This document shows, in pieces, positions 51,815 through 60,764 of a DNA stretch of 64,000 nt (the first letter of the stretch is position 1; every line of letters begins with the position of its first letter). The stretch comes from an uncultured Muribaculaceae bacterium (GTDB lineage: Bacteria; Bacteroidota; Bacteroidia; Bacteroidales; Muribaculaceae). The stretch is from NCBI GenBank assembly GCA_905233915.1, contig CAJOFM010000004.1, forward strand, positions 248,001 to 312,000, written 5' to 3'. Below the pieces are notes generated by a model. It had not been told where the DNA came from. It did not search any database and saw only the letters and a program-made list of their open reading frames with translations. Position numbers and translations under genes: made by a program.

Positions 51815-52393
51815 TTAGCTGCCTACAACCACCTTGGCGTGGCGCAGCACTTTATCGTTAATCATGTAACCCTTGATGGTCGTGTCGATGACCTTGCCCT
51901 TCATCGAGGGATCACCGGGGAACATCGTCACCGCGTCATGGACATCGGTGTCAAAGTCCTTGCCTGTTGAATCGATAGCAGTGACGTGCTGACTCTCAAG
52001 GTATTTCACGAACTTATTGTAAATGAGTTCAACACCCTCCTTGAGGCTGTCGAGGTCGCCGCCCTTGTTGATAGCTTCAAGCGCACGTTCAAAGTCGTCA
52101 ACGACGGGCAAGAGGTCACGCATCGCATTCTCGGTGCCGTTCTTGACAATGTCGATCTTTTCTCGGGCGGTGCGACGGCGCAGGTTCTCCATATCGGCCA
52201 TCAGGAAAAGATATTCCTTCTTCTCGTGCTCGAGTTGTTCCTCCAGTTGTGCAATCTTCTCGGCGGGGTCAAACTCTTTATCCTCGACCTGCTTGTCCTG
52301 ATCCTGCTGTTTGATATTGTTTTCCTCGTTGAGGCTCTCGTCCTTAACGGCCGTGGCCTCGTCATTCTGGTTCTTCTTATTTTTCTTAGACAT
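51815..52393 (-). CDS. grpE: Nucleotide exchange factor GrpE
   Basis: About 192 residues; start taken at 52393 (MSKKNKKNQND) rather than the upstream ATG at 52438. It speeds ADP release from DnaK in the heat-shock cycle. It has a charged N-terminal coiled coil (about 45-85) and the family block MENLRRRTAREK with a beta-rich end (VIDTTIKGYMIND...VV). The order ispE-grpE-dnaJ-rluA makes one minus-strand group. Confidence 0.93.
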   Translation of the reverse strand: MSKKNKKNQNDEATAVKDESLNEENNIKQQDQDKQVEDKEFDPAEKIAQLEEQLEHEKKEYLFLMADMENLRRRTAREKIDIVKNGTENAMRDLLPVVDDFERALEAINKGGDLDSLKEGVELIYNKFVKYLESQHVTAIDSTGKDFDTDVHDAVTMFPGDPSMKGKVIDTTIKGYMINDKVLRHAKVVVGS

Positions 52394-52460
52394 ATTGTTG
52401 TTGCATTTTAATTCTTTATTACTATCGTGGTGGTGCAAAAATCAGTCCAAGGCACCCGTA

Positions 52461-53285
52461 TCATAGTTGCAGGACAAAGGTGGCGCAATCGGCAAAAGTG
52501 TCAGCCGCCCGTTCTGCCACATTGTCACTATCAAAAATACCGAATATTGTGGAACCTGAGCCCGACATGGCTGCATATTGCGCTCCAGCATCGAGCAGGG
52601 CGGCCTTGATGAGCCACAACTGGGGCAGAGCGGCAAACACGCTTGCCTCGAAGTCGTTGACCAGCATGCCGTCCCAAGCCACCACCGGACGGGTGATAAT
52701 CTCGGTCAAAGACATTTCAGGAACCTGTGGGGTGACACGGCTGTAGGCGGTGCGGGTATCCACACCCATCGGCGGCTTGACAAGCAGGAGCGTCTTGCCC
52801 TTGAGGCTAACCTCAATGGGACTAAGCACGTCGCCGATGCCGGTCGCCAGCATGGGACGGTTATAGATGAAGAATGCACAGTCGGCACCCAACGTGGCCG
52901 CCATCGCAGCCAGCTCGGCATCGCCGATGCCAAGATTGAACATCTTGTTGAGCATCACCAACGCGTGGGCGGCATCGCTAGAGCCGCCACCCAGTCCGGC
53001 GCCGTCGGGAATGTGCTTGTAGAGGTGCATCGCCACCGGAGGCAGGCCGCAGCGTTGCTGCAGCAACCTGTAAGCCCGCATCACCAGGTTCTTCTCGGGC
53101 GGACAATCCACCGCGTTGCCATAGCACGTGAGCGTTGTTTCCTCGCCCTCCCGAGCAGGCACAATCTCGAGCACGTCGGTGAGCGGTATGGGATAAAACA
53201 CGGTCTCGATATTGTGGTAACCGTCAGGACGACGCTCCACAATGTTCAAGCCAAGGTTGATTTTAGCGTTAGGGAATGTAATCAT
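52461..53285 (-). CDS. ispE: 4-diphosphocytidyl-2-C-methyl-D-erythritol kinase
   Basis: Phosphorylates CDP-methylerythritol in the non-mevalonate isoprenoid pathway. The 274-residue GHMP kinase starts MITFPNAKINLGLNIVERRPDG. The ATP-binding motif is PDGAGLGGGSSDAA (about 88-101), and the C-terminal GSGSTIFG block is present. The start at 53285 is chosen over 53324 because the extra residues are not family-like. It lies 10 bases below the cardiolipin synthase gene. Confidence 0.94.
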   Translation of the reverse strand: MITFPNAKINLGLNIVERRPDGYHNIETVFYPIPLTDVLEIVPAREGEETTLTCYGNAVDCPPEKNLVMRAYRLLQQRCGLPPVAMHLYKHIPDGAGLGGGSSDAAHALVMLNKMFNLGIGDAELAAMAATLGADCAFFIYNRPMLATGIGDVLSPIEVSLKGKTLLLVKPPMGVDTRTAYSRVTPQVPEMSLTEIITRPVVAWDGMLVNDFEASVFAALPQLWLIKAALLDAGAQYAAMSGSGSTIFGIFDSDNVAERAADTFADCATFVLQL

Positions 53286-53295
53286 TATTGTCCTT

Positions 53296-54744
53296 TTATA
53301 GAATCGGGCTAATGAGACGCACAATGGACTCCAGCGCCTTCTGCATGAGCGGGCGTTGTTTCCACTTGCCCATGCTCACTCGGGTACACTGCTGCAGGTC
53401 GGCATCAAAGATTTCTTTCATCTTCCTGTTAAGCTCCTTACTGTAAATCAGGGCATTGAACTCAAAGTTGTGTTCAAAGCTGCGGAAATCAAAGTTGGTC
53501 GAGCCTGTGGTGACAAAATCGTCGTCGATAATGACCACCTTGGCATGCATGACAGTAGGCTCATAGAGATAGATCTTGATGCCCGATAACAGGCACTCCT
53601 TAATGTAGGAACCTGTGGCAAGACGCAGCATCAACGAGTCGGGCCTATCGGGAATCATCAGCCTCACGTCAACACCCGACAAGGCGGCACTCTGCAACGC
53701 CTTGAGCAAGGATTCGCTCGGGAGAAAATAAGGAGTCTGGATATAAACCTGCCGCTTGGCAAGAGTGATGGCCTTGAAGAAGACAAATGATATGTTTTTC
53801 CATCGGTCAGTTGGGCCACTGCTCATCATCTGGATCCGATACTCGTTGCTGGCCGGCGGCGTGTCGTAATGCATCGTCGGGTTGGTGAGCAGCTTGCGCG
53901 TGGTGAAATTCCAATCGATGGCAAACGAGTATTGCAACGCCGCTACGGCTTCGCCACTGATGCGCAAGTGGGTATCGCGCCATGCAGACCACTTCTTGTC
54001 GCCCACGACATAGCGGTTGGCGATGTTCATGCCGCCCACATAACCCACCTTGCCGTCGATGACGACAATCTTGCGGTGGTTGCGCCAATTGAGACGGAAG
54101 GCAAACTGCATTAACGTCAGCTCAAGGAACGGGTGCACCTCGATGCCGGCAGCACGCATCTGCCGCAGCAATTTAGGCTTGAAGTAAAACGACCCCACAT
54201 AATCATAGAGCACCCTCACCTGCACGCCCTCACGCGCCTTGCGCATGAGCAGTTCAAGCAACGGTCCGCCCGTTTCATCGTTCTCGATGATGAAATATTG
54301 CACATGGATATAATCGGTCGCAGCCTCAATATCGCGCATGAGCGAGTCCAGTTTATCCTTGCCGGTGGTGAACACGTCAATGTCATTGCCCACAAACATG
54401 TGCGGGACCACCAGCTTGTTGACCAGTGATACAATCTGCTGCGATTCTACGCTCAGGTCATCGGCCAGGCCCTTGCCCTCAGAGATATCACTCATGCGCC
54501 GCAACTCACGCAGGTCGGAACGCGAGATCAGTCCCATACCCTTGAGGCTACGGCCAAAGACAAGGTAAATGACAAGTCCCAGCACCGGCAATAGCAGAAG
54601 CACAAGCACCCAAGCCATCGACTTCACGGGGTTGCGGTTCTCACCCAGGATCACCACAATCACAGCCAACACGGTGAGTGCATACAGCACCGTTAAGATG
54701 TTGAATATCAAGTGGGCATATGGGAACAACTCGGCTAACAGCAT
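53296..54744 (-). CDS. cls: Cardiolipin synthase (PLD family)
   Basis: A 482-residue membrane enzyme that condenses two phosphatidylglycerols into cardiolipin. Two N-terminal helices (about 14-35 and 42-62) precede two HKD motifs: NHRKIVVIDGK and MHAKVVIIDDD. The block YVGGMNIANRYV and FDFRSFEHNFE are typical of bacterial Cls. It heads the group cls-ispE-grpE-dnaJ-rluA, with gaps of 11 to 62 bases. No distinct promoter was identified. Confidence 0.93.
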   Translation of the reverse strand: MLLAELFPYAHLIFNILTVLYALTVLAVIVVILGENRNPVKSMAWVLVLLLLPVLGLVIYLVFGRSLKGMGLISRSDLRELRRMSDISEGKGLADDLSVESQQIVSLVNKLVVPHMFVGNDIDVFTTGKDKLDSLMRDIEAATDYIHVQYFIIENDETGGPLLELLMRKAREGVQVRVLYDYVGSFYFKPKLLRQMRAAGIEVHPFLELTLMQFAFRLNWRNHRKIVVIDGKVGYVGGMNIANRYVVGDKKWSAWRDTHLRISGEAVAALQYSFAIDWNFTTRKLLTNPTMHYDTPPASNEYRIQMMSSGPTDRWKNISFVFFKAITLAKRQVYIQTPYFLPSESLLKALQSAALSGVDVRLMIPDRPDSLMLRLATGSYIKECLLSGIKIYLYEPTVMHAKVVIIDDDFVTTGSTNFDFRSFEHNFEFNALIYSKELNRKMKEIFDADLQQCTRVSMGKWKQRPLMQKALESIVRLISPIL

Positions 54745-54851
54745 GTCTTCTCACCTAGTATCTAAAAACAATAACGGACGCGACTATCAGTCACGCCCAT
54801 TGCCTATTTCTTTACCAGCACTAGCACAAGATGTCACATGAGAGTGCGGCA

Positions 54852-55163
54852 TCAGCGCACAACCACCTTGCGGGACCACTGATTACCACACTTCACGATA
54901 TAGAATCCCTTGGGGAAATCTACCGAAGCACGTTGCTCGGCATTCACGCGAACAACCTTGATAAGTTGGCCAGTGATTGAATAGACGTTAAACGTGGCGT
55001 CACTGCTACCTGTGGTGAAGACGATACGCCCCTCGGCACCCTGTGCCGTTGGCTCGGTTTTTGCCGTCTCGACCCGCTGGGGCAAGAAGTTGTCGGGCGC
55101 TGGGATGGCTTGCATTCCACCCATCGCCAACAGGCAAACCAATATGTAGAGCAATCGCTTCAT
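54852..55163 (-). CDS. Small exported protein consisting of a T9SS-type tail
   Basis: About 103 residues beginning with signal peptide MKRLLYILVCLLAMGGMQA. The rest resembles a lone Por secretion (type A) sorting domain: TFNVYSITGQLIKVVRVN and FPKGFYIVKCGNQWSRKVVV. There is almost no cargo. It may be a remnant of a larger protein, a regulator of sorting, or a short surface peptide. The start at 55163 is preferred to 55193 because the promoter box at 55191-55198 overlaps the latter. Confidence 0.68.
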   Translation of the reverse strand: MKRLLYILVCLLAMGGMQAIPAPDNFLPQRVETAKTEPTAQGAEGRIVFTTGSSDATFNVYSITGQLIKVVRVNAEQRASVDFPKGFYIVKCGNQWSRKVVVR

Positions 55164-55190
55164 CTTGCGTCTTCGTTCTATTTCAATCTG

Positions 55191-55198
55191 CAAAGGTA
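55191..55198 (-). promoter_or_regulatory. Promoter -7 box for the small T9SS-tail gene
   Basis: TACCTTTG on the minus strand, 28 bases before the start, with CTTG about 20 bases further upstream. Confidence 0.6.
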
Positions 55199-55309
55199 TA
55201 GCCGATTTCTTGAAAATTCAAGCAATTTGCCAGTTTTTTTTCTTTTTAGACACTCACAATCTGGAAAAGTTACATTCCCTGACCGATATTTAACAACAAT
55301 TATCATAGA

Positions 55310-55340
55310 CAAGGAGCCAGCCCTGGGGGCCAGCTCCTTG
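55310..55340 (-). terminator. Hairpin after the first C10 peptidase
   Basis: Eight-base stem CAAGGAGC/GCTCCTTG with inner GCC/GGC pairs. No clean T-run on the minus strand, so termination is probable but not certain. Confidence 0.55.
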
Positions 55341-55382
55341 CCATGAAATATCTGCTATCAGAATGATTCTACATCGGCAAAA

Positions 55383-57797
55383 TTATCCTAAAACGAGAGC
55401 AATCAATGCCGTCACGTCGGCAACATTAACTTCTCCATCATCAGTTAAATCTAAGATGGCGGGGTCAATGCCCATGGTGTCGCTGGTCAGAACAATTTTG
55501 ATGAGAGCCGTCACGTCGGCAACATCGACAATACCGTCGTTATTGATGTCACCACGCTTGCCTTCGGCCTCCTTCAGCAGCACTTCCTTGGCGACACTCC
55601 ACGAGCTCTCGGTGCCATTGACATACTGTGATTTCACGCGGTACAGGTAGGATGTACCGGGAAGCAGGCCTGTCACGGTGTAGAACTTATCGGGAGTGAT
55701 ACCCTCGATCAGGCGGTAGCTTGCATCGCCTGTCTCGGAGGCACCCCTGAGTTCGAACGGTGATGCATCGGTAATCTCGCCACCGAAAATCTTGATGCTC
55801 TGGAGCTCAGGATAGTAACCGGTAGTAATGGTGATTACAGGATGCGCACCCACCTCAAGAACAACCAGATAGGTTTCAACCTCCTTGCCCAGCGTCAAGG
55901 TCTTACTATCGACGTCGGTTGCAAGGGTCAGAGATGTTGCGGCACCTTTAGGATAAGCCTTGGCCTTAACGATGAAGCTCACCTTGTTGTAGCCAGTCAA
56001 GTCGCAGCTGACGTTAAATACACTGTTACGGCCAGGCGACAGGAAACCACCGTCCAGATAAAGCTGGTTACCAGTGAAGGTCCAACCCTCGGGCAGATAG
56101 TTAGCGGCATCCGAAGCGTGGTTGGTGCTCTCTTGGGGCACATCGCTCCAGTCGGCCTCTGTCAGCAGGAATACATCGGGCTTGGTCTGCACCTCAAGGC
56201 TGTAGCTCAGCACATTCTCGGCGGGTGTATTATCGGTCCAGTCGGCACGGAACGAGGTGGTCGTTACGCTCTCCTCGTCAACGGGCAACATGTAGGGACG
56301 ATACAACTCATAATCTGAAGCGCCATGCAGCGTGATCACAATGTCTTCCACACCAGGGGTGCTGCAAACCACGGTAGCGTTATATTCGCCCTCGGCCTTG
56401 GGTGCATAAGTCACAACAACGGTCTGAACCAACCTACCCTCCTCATCGGGAGCATAAGTAACGTTATCAACACTGAACACATTGTTCTCGTCGTTAAGCG
56501 TCAAGGTCACATTATCCTCCAGATTGCGGCCAGTGAGCTTAAATTGACCAGTAGCAGTGTGATTCTTAAAGCACTCCATCGACAACTCGCTCTTGTCGGT
56601 TTTGAGACGCGGAGTCTTGATGGGGGGCTGGATACCAATAACCATCTGCTGGTACTGGTTGAAGACTGAGCCACTGCCGTTAAAGGCATTCAATGCATAA
56701 TAGTTGTTAGAGGTACCACTCCAACCAAAGTTGATGTGATACTTGTTGGAGCTAGCGTCATAGCCGTCAACATTGAAAGCATGGCCACCGCCAAAGAAAC
56801 CACCAGCGATAGCGCAGAAGACGATGGGACGTCCTTCGGAAAGCTCTTCCTGAATCATGGCAGCCCACTCGGCATCGGTATAGAGAGTAGTGCCACCACT
56901 GTAGGAACTGGTCTTCTTGACCACGCGCACGGTCTCCTCATCATAGCCGAAGAAGGTGAAAGCATCGGCAATCAGGCTTACACTGTCGGCATCAACGCCA
57001 CTTCCACCAGCAGCACTGGTACCATAAGCCATGTGCTCAGCCTGACCGATGTAACGCATCAACGTGGCAACGGCATCGGCCTCTTGGGTTGAGTAGCCCG
57101 AGGTGTAAGTGTCACGCATGTTATCCCAGTCAAAGGTGACAGGAGGCAGAGCAGCCACGTTCACATAGGAAGTTGAGTAGTAGCCAGTGCTCAATTCACA
57201 CCTATAGCCCGGCACCTCTGGGGTTTCAAAATCGGGATACTTCCAGAAGTGGAATACCATGGCTGCCGAAGTTGCAGGACAACCCGTCAAGCACTGGTTA
57301 TTATTGATCTTACACATGTTCCAATAGGGTGCTTCCTGATCCCACAGAGCGGTCAGCAGCGGTTCAACGCTAGGGGTACGCAACGAGGGAGCCATCATCG
57401 AGGGGGTCTCGACCTGCATGCCCTCATGTGCCTGAAGGTACTCGATTTGCTCCTTGTAGGTAGCCAACCAAGCCTTCATGTTGCAGGGGATGGTGTTGAT
57501 GTCCAGCGGACCATCGCCATAGCCCAGGATTTCCTCAGCACGGTCATCGCCTGATACAATCACATAGCCGTTGCTCGTGTTGAAGATGTAATACACGGCG
57601 CGGTCGAGCATCTTGGAGTTCACCTCGGCATGAGCCAATGTCAACTGACCCGAGATGGGAGCACGCAACTTGCCGTTATACAACTTCTGCTGAATAAAAT
57701 TCTGAGCTTTGGCCTGAGCTGTCCTCATGTCAACGGGAGCAGCCACAACCTGAATCGCTGCAAACAGCACTGCAGCACATAGTAAGATTCTTCTCAT
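55383..57797 (-). CDS. Secreted C10 peptidase (streptopain-like) with dockerin-like tail
   Basis: An 804-residue exported cysteine peptidase. Signal peptide MRRILLCAAVLFAAIQVVAA is followed by an inhibitory propeptide (about 22-140, including YYIFNTSNGYVIVSGDD) and the C10 catalytic domain. The catalytic Cys is Cys173 in TGCPATSAAM and the His is His339 in GGGHAFNVDGYD, the dyad of SpeB of Streptococcus. Beyond about 395 come an Ig-like unit (YAPKAEGEYNATVVC), an FN3-like unit, and two dockerin-like repeats (GDINNDGIVDVADVTALIKIVL, LTDDGEVNVADVTALIALVL). A promoter box is at 57893-57900. It is paralogous to the gene at 60765. Confidence 0.9.
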   Translation of the reverse strand: MRRILLCAAVLFAAIQVVAAPVDMRTAQAKAQNFIQQKLYNGKLRAPISGQLTLAHAEVNSKMLDRAVYYIFNTSNGYVIVSGDDRAEEILGYGDGPLDINTIPCNMKAWLATYKEQIEYLQAHEGMQVETPSMMAPSLRTPSVEPLLTALWDQEAPYWNMCKINNNQCLTGCPATSAAMVFHFWKYPDFETPEVPGYRCELSTGYYSTSYVNVAALPPVTFDWDNMRDTYTSGYSTQEADAVATLMRYIGQAEHMAYGTSAAGGSGVDADSVSLIADAFTFFGYDEETVRVVKKTSSYSGGTTLYTDAEWAAMIQEELSEGRPIVFCAIAGGFFGGGHAFNVDGYDASSNKYHINFGWSGTSNNYYALNAFNGSGSVFNQYQQMVIGIQPPIKTPRLKTDKSELSMECFKNHTATGQFKLTGRNLEDNVTLTLNDENNVFSVDNVTYAPDEEGRLVQTVVVTYAPKAEGEYNATVVCSTPGVEDIVITLHGASDYELYRPYMLPVDEESVTTTSFRADWTDNTPAENVLSYSLEVQTKPDVFLLTEADWSDVPQESTNHASDAANYLPEGWTFTGNQLYLDGGFLSPGRNSVFNVSCDLTGYNKVSFIVKAKAYPKGAATSLTLATDVDSKTLTLGKEVETYLVVLEVGAHPVITITTGYYPELQSIKIFGGEITDASPFELRGASETGDASYRLIEGITPDKFYTVTGLLPGTSYLYRVKSQYVNGTESSWSVAKEVLLKEAEGKRGDINNDGIVDVADVTALIKIVLTSDTMGIDPAILDLTDDGEVNVADVTALIALVLG

Positions 57798-57892
57798 AAA
57801 TATTTGATTATTAAATGATTAATGTTTGACTTCAGATGGTTAATGTTGATAATTAGCGCCATTGCCTAACGCAACGACGCTAAAAACGTTTG

Positions 57893-57900
57893 CAAATTTA
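57893..57900 (-). promoter_or_regulatory. Promoter -7 box for the first C10 peptidase
   Basis: TAAATTTG on the minus strand; ATTG lies 20 bases further upstream. Confidence 0.55.
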
Positions 57901-57981
57901 TGCCAAAAAAAATAAAATCGCAATATTTCCAGCCCTAAATATTGAAAAAATTAACTCTTTTCAACACTTTTTTTGAGGTAA

Positions 57982-58027
57982 AACGGGCTGGAGGCCCTAC
58001 TTATTGCGGTAAGGCCTCCAGCCCGTT
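57982..58027 (-). terminator. Terminator of the M6 peptidase gene
   Basis: Fifteen-base perfect stem AACGGGCTGGAGGCC and complement (57982-57996, 58013-58027), with T-rich sequence following on the minus strand. Confidence 0.75.
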
Positions 58028-58057
58028 GTTGATGTCAGTCACCAGTGACCTGCTGTG

Positions 58058-60478
58058 TCAATTATCGTTGCCCAAGATGATGCTGATCAATCTCGTCACG
58101 TCACTCACGTTGATGTCGGTATTGCCGTCAATATCGCCACAGACGGTGCAGATATCGTCGGCACTTCCAAGAATATTGGCTATAAGTGTGGTCACATCAC
58201 TCACGTTGACCTGGTGGTCATGGTTCACGTCACCCAACTCATAACTGTGCTCGGGCAAAATCACCATCCCGACGTTGCTCCAAGCGCTCTCGGTGCCGTC
58301 AACATACAAGGCCTTGACCTTATAGGCAAACGTGCTGCCAGCCATCAAATCCTGCACAGTATAATACTTGTCGGTAATACCTGTAATCTGGCGATAGGTG
58401 GCATTACCGCTCTCGGTGGCATTGAACATGGTGGCTGATTTTGATTCCACTTCAAGCGTATAACTGGCGACGTTCTCGGCAGGAGTTTGGTCAGTCCAAG
58501 CCGCCCTGAATTGGGTGGCACCGATATACTGCTCATCGGCTTGCAGCATCACGGGCGCATAGCACTCGAGGGCGCCATGACCGGTAAGACTGATGACAAC
58601 ATCCTCGGCTTCAGGACTGCTCAATGTCAATGTGGCTTTATAGGCTTTAACCGAGTGAGGCGTGAACTGTACTGAAATTGATTTGCCTTTGACGGCCTCG
58701 GTTGCAGTGACAACCGTGGTGCTGACACTGAACGCGCCATCGGCATCACTAAGATTCAGAGCCACATCGCCTTTCAAATCAAGACCTTTAACAGTAAACT
58801 CCTGGTTTGAGCTGGCACCATTGAACACGCTGCCAAAATGGATACTGGTAACCGATGCCGAGATAACAGGTTTTGCCTCTTCTTCCTTGATATACCAGAA
58901 ACTTGCGGTACCATCAGCATTGATGACTATATCGGTCACGGGTTTATTCAAAAAACCGGCATTACCCGTAATGGTTCCACCTGCGGTCATATTCAACACC
59001 GTGGCTGGAGTGGATTTATCGGTCACGGCATTCCTGTTGCCATAGGGCCACAAATCATTGCTCTCGCTGTATTGGGACAGTTTGTTGTCGGCCGCCAACA
59101 ATGTCACTAACTGTATATCCTCGTTGTTGGGTGTGTTATTGGTCCAACGCCCTTTTTGATAAGTGATATGGGTCACCAGGATGCCCTGTCCGGGAATGTA
59201 TCGGTCCCAACCTTGCCGCCTGCGGTTCTCAAAGATGAAGTATTCATCTTTATTTAGAGGGCTGACGACACACACTGCCTGGTCGGTATCGATTTTCTTC
59301 TGGTTCCACACGGGCAGTGTGTAATAAGTACCAGGCTGCGGCACGATATACTTCACCCACCCCATGAACTCCTTCTCATAGGCCGAATAGCCGATGGGCG
59401 TATAGGTATCATTATTATAGCATCCCAAGCACATGACATCCCAGTTGCCCATTCCATAATGGTCCTTGTTTTTAGTATCATACATATCAGGCAAACCTAG
59501 ACAGTGGCCGAATTCATGAACGAATGTGCCAATACCGTCAATGGTCTTGCCATTGTCATTGCTGCCGTGCAGCTCATTGAACACGGCAAAATGGTTGATG
59601 TAGGGGTCATCCCCTGCCGGCGAGAACGGGCCGTTACCACCCCTTGAATAGTATTTAGCGGCTTCAAGGGTCCAGTTGCAGGGCCAGATGGCTTCGGGAT
59701 GGTATGTAGCGGCTTGTGATTCTCCTACTCCAGCAAATATGACGATGACAACATCACAATAATAGTCTTTGTTCGTGTCATAGGGCTTAAACGATACTCC
59801 ATCGGCCGATGCCAGCTGACACGCCTCGGTTACCATCCAACCGATGCCCTTATCTTTGGTGGTTCCATTGTGTCCACCATAATACTCGCGGTTCTGTGAC
59901 AGGGAATAGATACCATAAACGTCAAACACAGGCTGGTACAGGCCGTTTGACTGATCCCTAAAATACTGACCCACACTTTCTTCACCCGTCAGCATGGCGT
60001 CAATGATGCGCTCACGGGTGTTGTTGAATTTCTTATCGGCAAACTCCACAAGTATGATGGGGATGCGGCGCTCACCTAGTGCAGGCACACCCGATTCACT
60101 ATTGCGGCCCACTGCACCTAGCCTACCCGCCTTCGGTCCGGGCAACTGGTAAGACTGTTGCGTCATCTGTAAGTTTCCACGTTGGGCTTCGATAAAAGCC
60201 ACTTCGGTGGCGGTGCGCCGATTGGCGTCATGAGCCCGTACGGCTGTCAGGCCCGTCAGCGACGAGGTGTAATAGAAGTCTCCGTCAGCACCACGGGCAA
60301 CCGTCAGACCATCGGTGGTCAAGATAGCGTTGTTGAAGGCGTTACCCACAGCCTGAACCTGTAAGGTGGTACCGTCACTCTGGGTCACTGTGCTCCAGCC
60401 TGGTTTGGCAGGCATTGCAACGGCTGTGATACCACAGCACAACAGCACGAGAAGCACAAGATGATCAATTCTCATCAT
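58058..60478 (-). CDS. Secreted M6-family metallopeptidase with dockerin-like tail
   Basis: An 806-residue exported zinc peptidase. Signal peptide is MMRIDHLVLLVLLCCGITAVAM. The M6 (immune inhibitor A-like) domain covers about 130-480 and has the zinc motif HEFGHCLGLPD (His321, Glu322, His325; Asp332 probably ligates or stabilises). C-terminal are an Ig-like unit (about 545-635), an FN3-like unit, and two dockerin-like repeats: GDVNHDHQVNVSDVTTLIANIL, then ICTVCGDIDGNTDINVSDVTRLISIIL. The inter-repeat CTVCG motif is shared with the C10 peptidase at 60765. It probably degrades host or dietary protein. Confidence 0.9.
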   Translation of the reverse strand: MMRIDHLVLLVLLCCGITAVAMPAKPGWSTVTQSDGTTLQVQAVGNAFNNAILTTDGLTVARGADGDFYYTSSLTGLTAVRAHDANRRTATEVAFIEAQRGNLQMTQQSYQLPGPKAGRLGAVGRNSESGVPALGERRIPIILVEFADKKFNNTRERIIDAMLTGEESVGQYFRDQSNGLYQPVFDVYGIYSLSQNREYYGGHNGTTKDKGIGWMVTEACQLASADGVSFKPYDTNKDYYCDVVIVIFAGVGESQAATYHPEAIWPCNWTLEAAKYYSRGGNGPFSPAGDDPYINHFAVFNELHGSNDNGKTIDGIGTFVHEFGHCLGLPDMYDTKNKDHYGMGNWDVMCLGCYNNDTYTPIGYSAYEKEFMGWVKYIVPQPGTYYTLPVWNQKKIDTDQAVCVVSPLNKDEYFIFENRRRQGWDRYIPGQGILVTHITYQKGRWTNNTPNNEDIQLVTLLAADNKLSQYSESNDLWPYGNRNAVTDKSTPATVLNMTAGGTITGNAGFLNKPVTDIVINADGTASFWYIKEEEAKPVISASVTSIHFGSVFNGASSNQEFTVKGLDLKGDVALNLSDADGAFSVSTTVVTATEAVKGKSISVQFTPHSVKAYKATLTLSSPEAEDVVISLTGHGALECYAPVMLQADEQYIGATQFRAAWTDQTPAENVASYTLEVESKSATMFNATESGNATYRQITGITDKYYTVQDLMAGSTFAYKVKALYVDGTESAWSNVGMVILPEHSYELGDVNHDHQVNVSDVTTLIANILGSADDICTVCGDIDGNTDINVSDVTRLISIILGNDN

Positions 60479-60638
60479 AAAAAATAGGGTTTGCTAATGT
60501 TGATATTAGTTTTAATTACTCGTTGACAATAGTATCTACAAATCTTCTCTCTCGTTAGATGAACATGAAAGACGCACAAAATTAATTATAAATATTCATT
60601 TTGCAAAGTCCGTGCTATTTATTGAGTTCAATCATTAC

Positions 60639-60646
60639 CAAAAGTA
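60639..60646 (-). promoter_or_regulatory. Possible promoter -7 box for the M6 peptidase
   Basis: TACTTTTG on the minus strand, 160 bases upstream. The distance is long, so it is tentative. Confidence 0.35.
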
Positions 60647-60697
60647 GTAGGAAATTATGGAAAAACACGGGTAAACGGACTAAAGGGAACGAAAAAA

Positions 60698-60721
60698 CGG
60701 GAGCCGCTGGTAGGGCTCCCG
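60698..60721 (-). terminator. Terminator of the second C10 peptidase
   Basis: Eight-base stem CGGGAGCC/GGCTCCCG with an eight-base loop; followed on the minus strand by a six-T run. Confidence 0.85.
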
Positions 60722-60764
60722 AGTCTATCAATAGTGGATAATATGATCGCTTAACTAGTGTTTA

